Source of the DNA: CALXXL01 sp964512385 | GTDB taxonomy: Bacteria > Verrucomicrobiota > Lentisphaeria > Victivallales > Victivallaceae | Length of the DNA stretch: 8,719 bases | Reading direction: 5' to 3' | NCBI GenBank assembly: GCA_964512385.1 | Contig: CAZEHZ010000100.1 | Span: forward strand, 1-8,719 | Part shown: positions 1 to 4,463 of the stretch, in pieces | How the letters are laid out: each line of letters opens with the position of its first letter | Position numbering within the stretch: position 1 is the stretch's first letter | The notes under the pieces: generated by a model | Databases searched by the model: none | Told to the model about the DNA's origin: nothing | What the model saw: the letters and a program-made list of their open reading frames with translations, nothing else | Translations under genes and position numbers: made by a program

Positions 1-216
1 AAAAAACTGCCTAAACAAAATCAACAGCGTATTTTTGACGCCGTTCAGCAGTTGTCTGCTCCGGAGGCGGAGTGGACTAATGTGCGTAAACTGGTTAATC
101 ATCAGTACACCCACCGGTTGCGGGTGGGGGATTATCGGGTGCTTTTTACCAATGGCGAGTTGATTGAAGTTGTATTTATTGAAGAGGTTAAAAAACGTGA
201 TGAACGGACATATTAG
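1..216 (+). CDS. RelE/ParE-superfamily toxin, 5' end missing
   Basis: The last 71 codons of a gene that starts before the window. The C-terminal half looks like a RelE-type toxin, a small ribosome-dependent mRNA interferase or related growth inhibitor. Visible features are a basic region (VRKLVNHQYTHRLRVG), the core strand motif DYRVLF, an acidic beta strand (LIEVVFIEEV) and the basic end KKRDERTY, which matches the usual C-terminal pattern of the family. The stop codon overlaps the ribosome binding site (TAGGAGG) of the next gene, an XRE-type antitoxin. This toxin-first order is that of higBA and many RelE/XRE modules. The module promoter and the toxin N-terminus are outside the window, so integrity and exact subfamily (HigB or RelE) cannot be judged. 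Confidence 0.8.
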   Translation, partial: KKLPKQNQQRIFDAVQQLSAPEAEWTNVRKLVNHQYTHRLRVGDYRVLFTNGELIEVVFIEEVKKRDERTY

Positions 217-225
217 GAGGTTTTT

Positions 226-579
226 ATGAATAATGTACAAATTATCAGTACCGACGGTAAGCCAACGCATGTAGTGTGGGTGTTGCCTTATGACGACTAT
301 ACAAAAATTATCAACCGGACGGACTCCTGGCGGCTTAATCATACCGTGCCGAATGAGGTGGTGGAGTTGATGGTTAAAAAAGAGTGTTCGCCGATTCGCG
401 CCTGGCGGTTGTACTTGCGTATCACGCAACGGGAGATGGCTCAAAGACTCCAGATAACTCAGGGGGGATATTCGGCCATTGAAAATGCGGCAAAAAACCA
501 AAAGCCGACTTTGCAGAAAGTTGCCAACGCATTGGGAATTTCGGCAGATTTGCTTGATTTTGACGACAATAATATTTAA
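226..579 (+). CDS. Antitoxin: Phd/YefM-like N-terminus plus XRE helix-turn-helix
   Basis: A 117-residue cytoplasmic DNA-binding protein, probably the antitoxin and autorepressor of the toxin gene just upstream. Residues 1-30 (with VVWVLPYDDYTKII) look like the N-terminal segment of Phd/YefM-type antitoxins, where a V-x-LP-xxDY pattern is common. Residues about 55-112 form an XRE/Cro-type helix-turn-helix: helix 2 is TQREMAQRLQ, the recognition helix is TQGGYSAIENA, and then come NQKPTLQKVANALGI and a short acidic tail. The start at 226 sits six bases after GGAGG, which overlaps the toxin stop, so the two genes are translationally close. A terminator follows within 35 bases. The antitoxin role rests on gene order and domain type. 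The N-terminal resemblance to Phd is pattern recognition only. Confidence 0.82.
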   Translation: MNNVQIISTDGKPTHVVWVLPYDDYTKIINRTDSWRLNHTVPNEVVELMVKKECSPIRAWRLYLRITQREMAQRLQITQGGYSAIENAAKNQKPTLQKVANALGISADLLDFDDNNI

Positions 580-584
580 ATAAA

Positions 585-759
585 TCATTTTTTTTCCACG
601 ATTTTTTCTCTTGAGACGTTCAGTTTCTGGACGTCTTTTTTAATCCACATATATAGAGTGCAGAGACCGATTTGCAGCTGCCCGGCAATCTCCGGCACCT
701 CCTGCGCCGCAAGGTACATTTGCCGTGGAAAGCTCTTTTATTTCCGGTAAATATTGCAT
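585..759 (-). pseudogene. Frameshifted helix-turn-helix remnant resembling a P2-type terminase N-terminus
   Basis: On the minus strand an ATG at 759 opens MQYLPEIKELS and then leaves frame. The next frame continues RQMYLAAQEVPEIAGQLQ and IGLCTLYMWIKKD and ends at a TGA at 585-587. Dropping one A near 731 (in TTTCCACGGC read on the minus strand) restores one continuous reading frame of about 58 residues. The pattern MYLAA-x-x-VPEIA-x-x-L-x-I-x-x-x-TLY-x-WIKKD is the helix-turn-helix seen at the start of P2 gpP-like terminase ATPases and some other phage terminase or transposase proteins. In P2, gene P is transcribed divergently from O, the same polarity as here. No ATPase part follows; the toxin-antitoxin genes lie there instead. 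The remnant is clear, its identity as terminase is inference, and a transposase or small-terminase origin is possible. Confidence 0.5.
614..641 (+). terminator. Rho-independent terminator of the first TA module
   Basis: The stem AGACGTTCAG pairs with CTGGACGTCT around a TTT loop: ten base pairs, one of them G-U, followed by six T. It closes the toxin-antitoxin operon that ends at 579. A near copy follows yoeB at 1376-1405. The terminator also overlaps the 3' part of the minus-strand remnant at 585-759. Confidence 0.85.
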
Positions 760-766
760 ATTAAAT

Positions 767-804
767 TTGCTTTTCTGTTTTTTTGTTGTACATTATATTG
801 TACA
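767..804 (+). promoter_or_regulatory. yefM-yoeB promoter with paired TGTACA operator
   Basis: Two TGTACA hexamers at 787-792 and 799-804 are exactly 12 bases apart, start to start. In E. coli the YefM-YoeB operator is built from TGTACA cores with 12-base centre spacing, bound by YefM and more tightly by YefM-YoeB, which represses its own operon. A weak -35 (TTGCTT, 767-772) and a -10 candidate between the boxes (TACATT or CATTAT) place the operator over the promoter. The hexamers and spacing are seen directly. The promoter boxes are approximate. Confidence 0.72.
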
Positions 805-836
805 GTTGAAATTAACGTTATTATGGAGGTTATTTT

Positions 837-1100
837 ATGGATGCGATTAATTACACCACCGCCAGAAAAAGTTTGGCCGTAACGATGGAAAAAGTTTGCA
901 ATGACCGTAACCCGGTGATTATTACTAAAAATAGCGAGTGTGCTGTAGTAATGATGCCGCTGGACGATTATGAGGCGATTGCGGAAACTGAATATTTGCT
1001 GCGCTCGCCGGCCAATGCCAAGATGATCAAAAAAGCACTTAAGCAAAGCGCAAATGGCGAAGGCCGCAAAATGAGCATGGCGGAAATAGAGGCACTTTAG
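837..1100 (+). CDS. yefM: YefM-type antitoxin (Phd/YefM family)
   Basis: An 87-residue antitoxin that should bind and neutralise the YoeB toxin encoded one base downstream and repress the shared promoter. The family pattern is clear: N-terminal INYTTARKSLAVTMEKVCND (dimerisation and DNA-binding Phd fold), then PVIITKNSECAVVMMPLDDYEAI, then ETEYLLRSPANAKMI, a hallmark linker of YefM proteins. The remaining C-terminus is charged and probably flexible, as expected for the toxin-wrapping segment. GGAGGT at 825-830, six bases before the ATG, fixes the start. Upstream are two TGTACA operator boxes with the spacing known for this family. Length matches family members (about 83-92 residues), so the gene looks intact. 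Confidence 0.93.
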   Translation: MDAINYTTARKSLAVTMEKVCNDRNPVIITKNSECAVVMMPLDDYEAIAETEYLLRSPANAKMIKKALKQSANGEGRKMSMAEIEAL

Positions 1101-1101
1101 T

Positions 1102-1359
1102 ATGAATGTCATCTTACTGCCGGTTGCCGAGAGCGATCTTTTGTATTGGAAGCGGACATCGCCGCAGATGATAAAGCGGATAAAGCTTTTGCTTAAAGAT
1201 TGTTGCGAACATCCGGAATATGGCATCGGCAAACCGGAACGGTTGCGGTTTGAGCTGACCGGATGTTGGTCGCGGCGAATCGATCGCGAACATCGTATGT
1301 TATACAAATTTGATGAAACGAACATAGAAATACTTTCTCTGCGTTACCACTACAAATAA
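1102..1359 (+). CDS. yoeB: YoeB-type ribosome-dependent mRNA interferase toxin
   Basis: An 85-residue Txe/YoeB toxin. YoeB binds the ribosome and cleaves mRNA in the A site, stopping translation; YefM blocks it. The catalytic residues known from E. coli YoeB (Glu46, Arg65, His83, Tyr84) are all present at those same numbers: E46 in GKPERL, R65 in REHRMLY, and H83-Y84 in the terminal RYHYK. The signature GxWSRRI-x-x-EHR is also present (GCWSRRIDREHR). The ATG is one base past the yefM stop, so the pair is translationally coupled with antitoxin first, the usual order. A terminator begins 16 bases after the stop. By sequence the toxin should be active. Confidence 0.95.
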   Translation: MNVILLPVAESDLLYWKRTSPQMIKRIKLLLKDCCEHPEYGIGKPERLRFELTGCWSRRIDREHRMLYKFDETNIEILSLRYHYK

Positions 1360-1375
1360 ACTTAAACTTTACTTG

Positions 1376-1405
1376 AGACGTTCAGTTTTATGGACGTCTT
1401 TTTTT
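1376..1405 (+). terminator. Rho-independent terminator of yefM-yoeB
   Basis: AGACGTTCA pairs with TGGACGTCT around a GTTTTA loop (nine base pairs, one G-U), followed by seven T. It is almost the same sequence as the terminator at 614-641, differing only around the loop, so the yefM-yoeB cassette has one copy on each side. Confidence 0.88.
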
Positions 1406-1453
1406 ATACATTACTGCCGGTTTGGTTAAATAAAATCAATTTTTTTTGTGCGT

Positions 1454-1490
1454 TAGTGTGCTTTTATAAATAGCACAAAATATCACACTA
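1454..1490 (+). promoter_or_regulatory. Nested palindromes in the presumed late-promoter region
   Basis: The 167-base gap 1406-1572 has no gene and is A+T rich. It holds TGTGCT-N9-AGCACA (1457-1477) inside a larger inverted repeat, TAGTGTG (1454-1460) with CACACTA (1484-1490). This is where P2-type phages carry the late promoter of the capsid operon, activated by an Ogr/Delta-type zinc protein at TGT-N12-ACA sites. The spacing here is TGT-N15-ACA, so the match is only similar in kind. A weak -35/-10 pair (TTGCAA near 1499, TATGGT near 1522) could serve, but I am not sure of it. No T-run follows the palindrome, so it does not look like a terminator. Confidence 0.4.
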
Positions 1491-1572
1491 TTAAAGCTTT
1501 GCAAATTATTTTGTTTGGCTGTATGGTCTCTTTTGAAAAGATAAAAATAATTTTTTTGAAAGGGATTTTCTC

Positions 1573-1948
1573 ATGCCTACATTAACCCCATGGGGGGTAA
1601 TTGCCCGTTCCGGCGCTACGGTGGACGGGCGGAAACTGCCCGCAGAAGCCATAAAAAAGATGGCCGCCAATTACGACCCCGCCAAATATACCGCCGTTAA
1701 CCGCCAAAATCGAGGCACTGGAAAACAAGTTTAGCGCCCAGTCTGCCGCTACGCCGGAAGCCAAGCCGGAAGCCAAGCCGGAAGCCAAGCCGGAGGATAA
1801 GTTTGCCGCCATGACGGCCGATTTACAGAGCCTCCATGCTGATTTTGATGCGTTATCCGCCAAACTGGATGCGGCTTTAAATCCGGCATCCCCCAAGGGT
1901 AAGACTAATGACGGCGATAACGCCGACTCCGCCACCGCTTTAATGTAA
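1573..1948 (+). pseudogene. O: Capsid protease/scaffold gpO, internally deleted and frameshifted
   Basis: In P2, gpO (about 280 residues) has an N-terminal serine protease that matures the capsid and a C-terminal scaffold. The first 43 codons here match the gpO start: WGVIARSGATVDGRKL, then MAANYDPAKYTAVN. The Asp in TVDG is the expected catalytic Asp near residue 19. The frame then runs RQNRGTGKQV to a TAG at 1732. From about 1706 the next frame gives KIEALENKFSAQS, a PEAK repeat and an alpha-helical scaffold-like end, closing with a double TAA. So the middle of the protease, with catalytic His and Ser, is gone and the scaffold is out of frame. The scaffold frame has no ATG, GTG or TTG until 1811. 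A good ribosome binding site (AGGGA) precedes 1573. ACCGCC occurs on both sides of the junction, which could reflect a deletion by microhomology. Sequencing error could explain the frame but not the missing middle. Confidence 0.8.
1753..1794 (+). repeat. 12-base tandem repeat encoding PEAK units in gpO
   Basis: GCCGGAAGCCAA occurs three times in a row, followed by a half copy (GCCGGA). In the scaffold frame it reads PEAK-PEAK-PEAK-PEDK, a charged linker before the terminal helix. Exact repetition at the base level points to recent slippage. Confidence 0.85.
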
Positions 1949-1971
1949 TAATAAAAAAAGGATTTTACACC

Positions 1972-3087
1972 ATGCATATTTTTCAGAGTAAACCGCAGTT
2001 TGAGGCGTATTTAGACAAGCTCGGCACCGCTTTTGGCGGGGTCAATGTCCGCGAGGATTTTACCGTTACCGTGCCGCAGGCGCAGCAGTTGATCAATGCG
2101 ATCCAGGAGTCGGACGAGTTTTTAAAACGGGTATCGATTATCCAGGTAACCGACACCAAAGGCGAGATTGTTACTTTGAGTTTGTCCCGGCCGCTGGCCA
2201 GCCGCACCAATACCGCAACCGCCGGTGCCGAACGGCAGGCCAAGACGATTACCGACAAGGCCGGCCGCGCCTATGAGGTGGGCCAGATTAACTTTGATTA
2301 TGCGTTGCGTTATGCCGAGATTGACCAGTGGGCGAGATACCGCGACTATGAGTCCAGAGTGGCCGCCATGGTCAACCGCCGGATTGCGCTGGATAAGCTG
2401 TATATCGGCTGGTACGGCGAGTCCCGTGCTGACGATACTAATGCGACCAACAACCCGTTGCTGCAGGATGTGTCGGTGGGCTGGTTTAAGCGGCTTAAAG
2501 ACGGCAACCCCGATAATTTTGTGACCAAGTCCGGCACCGGAGCCACTATTGTGATTGGCGATGCCGCCGGCGCCGACTACAAAAATCTTGACCAGGCCGC
2601 CAACGATTTATTGAGCTTGATCCCCAAGATGTACCGCACCGGGCGTGAGGTGGTTTTAGTTGGTAATAGTTTGTTGGCTTGGGAGGCCGATATCCTGTTT
2701 GGTTTGTACGGCCAGAAGCCGACCGAAAAACAGGCCTTGCAGGTGCTTAACAAGGGTATCGCCGGGATGCCGGCGGTTACTCCGGCCGGATTCCCGGATT
2801 ACGGCCTGATGGTGGTAGACCCGGCGAACTTGCAGATTTACATGCAGAGTAATTCGATGCGTAAACAGATCTGCGACGCCCCGAAACGAGACCAGGTGGA
2901 AACCTATAACTCTATGAATTTGGACTGGCAGATCGGGGAGCTTAAGGCTTGCGCCTGCTTAGACCATAAGCAACTGGAAGCCGGGATGACCGCCGAACCG
3001 GCCGCTGATTCCGGCACCGGCACGACCTCTGGCGATACCTCCGGCACCGGCGAAACTTCCGGCACGACCGAAAACACCGGAGCATAA
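1972..3087 (+). CDS. N: Major capsid protein, P2 gpN family
   Basis: A 371-residue protein that forms the icosahedral shell. It matches the P2 family: an early helical region (VTVPQAQQLINAIQESDEFL), then VSIIQVTDTKGEIVTLSL, the central INFDYALRYAEIDQWARY and RRIALDKLYIGWYGE, the NPLLQDVSVGWFKRLKD segment, and late NSMNLDWQIGELKACACLDH. In P2 the first about 31 residues are removed by gpO; that protease is broken in the gene just upstream. After about residue 335 comes a low-complexity tail of Gly, Ser, Thr and Glu (ADSGTGTTSGDTSGTGETSG and onward) that the family normally lacks; P2 gpN is 357 residues. The start at 1972 follows AAAAAAGGA and lies 21 bases after the gpO double stop. The reading frame is intact. 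Confidence 0.93.
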   Translation: MHIFQSKPQFEAYLDKLGTAFGGVNVREDFTVTVPQAQQLINAIQESDEFLKRVSIIQVTDTKGEIVTLSLSRPLASRTNTATAGAERQAKTITDKAGRAYEVGQINFDYALRYAEIDQWARYRDYESRVAAMVNRRIALDKLYIGWYGESRADDTNATNNPLLQDVSVGWFKRLKDGNPDNFVTKSGTGATIVIGDAAGADYKNLDQAANDLLSLIPKMYRTGREVVLVGNSLLAWEADILFGLYGQKPTEKQALQVLNKGIAGMPAVTPAGFPDYGLMVVDPANLQIYMQSNSMRKQICDAPKRDQVETYNSMNLDWQIGELKACACLDHKQLEAGMTAEPAADSGTGTTSGDTSGTGETSGTTENTGA

Positions 3088-3090
3088 CCC

Positions 3091-3789
3091 ATGAGTTTGG
3101 CACAAACCCACCAACGCCGGATCCGGGCGGAACGCGCGAAGCGGGAAGCCCAGGCAACTCTGGCCGCTCAGCGTGGGACGGGACGGTTTTTGGCCCAGAA
3201 AAACTGGGACTTGCTTAATGACAGCCTGACCGCTGACCTTAAGTCTTTAACCACCGTGCCGCAGGGCGACCGCCGGACTGAGCGCAAAAAAAAGCTGCTT
3301 AACGTTTATTTGCCGGAACTGGCCGACTATTTGACCGATGACTCCGCCTGTTACGAAAATTTGGTGTTCAGTTGGTGTTTAGTCTGGGCGTTTGATGTGG
3401 CCGACTGGCCGACGGCGTTTAAACTGGCTAAAATTGCCCGCACCCGTGATTTGCATTTGCCGACTCCCCCGTTTAAGGCGGACTATCTGGTGGCGAATTT
3501 TGCGGCGGATGCGGTGGCTGATTTTGCTGACTTGGCCTATAAAAACGGCGCCGAATCGTGCGAGGTTTTTACGGCCGAATATGACCATGTGATGCTGGAT
3601 ACGCAGGTGCATGACGTAGTAAAGATGCGTTATGCTAAACTGGCCGCTAAATTTGCCGAGCGAGTCGGCGACTGGAGCAAGTGTAAAGAGCTGGCCGAGC
3701 TGGCCGCCCAAATTTGCCCCGCCAAAGCGCAGGTTAAAACGCTGATTGCCAAATGCCAAAAGCAGTTGGCTGGCAGTCCGGAAGCATAG
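3091..3789 (+). CDS. M: Terminase small subunit / endonuclease, P2 gpM family
   Basis: A 232-residue homologue of P2 gpM, which with the ATPase gpP cuts and packages DNA into the capsid. It begins with a basic helical stretch (THQRRIRAERAKREAQATLA) as in the family, followed by VPQGDRRTERKKKLLNVYLPELADYL, a conserved helical core with FSWCLVWAFDVADWPTAFKLA, and a C-terminal Ala/Lys-rich helical part. The ATG is three bases past the capsid stop, with GGAG at 3079-3082 inside the capsid gene as ribosome binding site, so the two are coupled. No terminase large subunit is visible beside it except the possible minus-strand remnant at 585-759, so packaging function depends on genes outside the window. 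Confidence 0.87.
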   Translation: MSLAQTHQRRIRAERAKREAQATLAAQRGTGRFLAQKNWDLLNDSLTADLKSLTTVPQGDRRTERKKKLLNVYLPELADYLTDDSACYENLVFSWCLVWAFDVADWPTAFKLAKIARTRDLHLPTPPFKADYLVANFAADAVADFADLAYKNGAESCEVFTAEYDHVMLDTQVHDVVKMRYAKLAAKFAERVGDWSKCKELAELAAQICPAKAQVKTLIAKCQKQLAGSPEA

Positions 3790-3792
3790 TTA

Positions 3793-3963
3793 ATGTACAC
3801 CCCTGCCGGGCGGACGGCGACTCATGACCAATCCCCAACATTGAGATTGGCGATAGATGAGTCATCTGCAGCCGCTGTCCGTTCCGGCCCTTGTGGCAAA
3901 CGTGCCACCTCGTTGGTAGAAAGCACCGCCAAACGTGGCGGCTCGTTGGTAGAAAGCAGATAG
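3793..3963 (+). CDS. Doubtful 56-codon ORF co-extensive with the structured element
   Basis: An ATG three bases after the gpM stop opens 56 codons to a TAG at 3961, with GGAAG about nine bases before the start. The product would begin MYTPAGRTATHDQ and end with a two-fold 11-residue repeat containing TSLVES and GSLVES, because the 33-base units keep frame. I know no domain for it. Against a coding role, the stem changes between the two units alter amino acids (Ala-Thr to Gly-Gly) while preserving base pairing, so selection seems to act on structure. It is listed because it is open across the whole element and well placed for translation after gpM. Confidence 0.15.
   Translation: MYTPAGRTATHDQSPTLRLAIDESSAAAVRSGPCGKRATSLVESTAKRGGSLVESR
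3805..3888. repeat. Composite long inverted repeat between M and L
   Basis: Several stems nest in register across 84 bases: GCCGG 3805-3809 with CCGGC 3884-3888; CGGAC 3811-3815 with GTCCG 3877-3881; GGC 3816-3818 with GCC 3871-3873; GACTCAT 3819-3825 with ATGAGTC 3857-3863; CCAATC 3828-3833 with GATTGG 3845-3850. That is about 26 base pairs with small bulges and an 11-base apical loop. No T-run follows, so it is not a simple terminator. It may be a structured RNA, a cruciform, or part of a dispersed palindromic element. It stands directly before the tandem hairpin units at 3893-3958 and interrupts an otherwise compact operon. Confidence 0.75.
3893..3958. repeat. Two tandem 33-base hairpin units with covarying stems
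   Basis: Unit 1 (3893-3925) and unit 2 (3926-3958) are contiguous. Each is a 5-base stem, the loop AAACGT, the pairing stem, and the 17-base tail CTCGTTGGTAGAAAGCA. Loop and tail are identical in both. The stems are GTGGC/GCCAC and CCGCC/GGCGG: three of five base pairs differ, and each difference is matched on the other side. That is direct covariation evidence for a hairpin in DNA or RNA. AACG in the loop could also pair with CGTT in the tail (pseudoknot), and the ACGT loops could kiss. I recognise no named RNA family. REP-like or MITE-like repeats are possible. Confidence 0.8.
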
Positions 3964-4007
3964 TGCAGGGTTTTTGATAGCGTATTAAGTTTTTGGGAGG
4001 ACGTGTG

Positions 4008-4463
4008 ATGGATTGGGGTACCCCGACAATTGACAAGTTAATTGGTACGATTCCGGCCGACGGCTTTTGGCCGGCGGTGGACGGCGACGCTTTTGCCCGT
4101 GACTATATGCTGCCCGCCGAACTGCCGGCCGCTACGATTATGGCTTTTTTACAGCGCGGTTTTTTGTGGGCGTGCAGTCAGTTGGATGCGTATGAGCGCA
4201 GCAGTGAGTACGAGACGTTAGCCGATGAGCCGCAGCGTAAAATTGCCAATACTCCCGCTAAAGTTTTAGCTTTTAACCGGGCGGTATGCTGTTTTGCCAA
4301 AGCCGAGATTTTACTGGAGACCATGACGGCCGCCCGCCGGAAAGAGGCGGATAATTTGGCCAAAACCGGCACCGAGACCGAGGACCGTTACCGCGAGTAT
4401 GCCAATGACGCCTTGCGGATGATTACCGAGTGCGGTCGCCCCGCCGGAGTGGAGCTGATCTGA
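4008..4463 (+). CDS. L: Head completion/stabilisation protein, P2 gpL family
   Basis: A 151-residue protein of the gpL type, which in P2 closes the filled head at the portal and prepares it for tail joining. Visible are an N-terminal region with GFWPAVDGDAFARDYMLP, a helical core (AATIMAFLQRGFLWACSQLD), and a C-terminal helix with RYREYANDALRMITECGRP, as in the family. The start at 4008 is chosen because GGGAGG (3995-4000) lies seven bases upstream; an in-frame TTG at 3993 precedes that site and is unlikely. The stop overlaps the next start (TGATG), so L and R are coupled. It is separated from M by the structured element, the only large gap in the operon. Confidence 0.82.
   Translation: MDWGTPTIDKLIGTIPADGFWPAVDGDAFARDYMLPAELPAATIMAFLQRGFLWACSQLDAYERSSEYETLADEPQRKIANTPAKVLAFNRAVCCFAKAEILLETMTAARRKEADNLAKTGTETEDRYREYANDALRMITECGRPAGVELI

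Noticed and set aside
738..1325. A 195-codon minus-strand open frame opposite yefM-yoeB
   Set aside because: It lies antisense to two clearly conserved genes with catalytic residues in place, and its product is unlike any family I know. It is a shadow frame.
1499..1527. Sigma-70 promoter TTGCAA / TATGGT for the late operon
   Set aside because: Each box matches only four of six bases in an A+T-rich tract where such matches are expected by chance, so it is mentioned but not listed as a feature.
1573..1948. Programmed +1 frameshift expressing a short gpO
   Set aside because: No recognised +1 shift signal is visible at the junction, and the missing catalytic segment fits a deletion better. It is kept only as an alternative in the findings.
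1582..1977. A 131-codon minus-strand open frame with a repeated SGLA segment
   Set aside because: It is antisense to the recognisable gpO remnant. The repeat is just the complement of the PEAK-coding repeat, and there is no ribosome binding site.
3893..3958. CRISPR-like array
   Set aside because: Only two units exist and they are contiguous; the variable part is five bases per side and self-complementary, with no spacers. Covarying hairpins explain it better.
3805..3963. Rho-independent terminator between M and L
   Set aside because: The stems are long but no T-run follows them; the nearest T stretch (about 3971) is not next to a stem, and the operon must continue into L.
3734..4036. A 100-codon minus-strand frame with two FLPT-type repeats across the structured element
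   Set aside because: It overlaps the ends of M and L, and the repeat arises from the 33-base units keeping frame on any strand. Nothing supports a gene.
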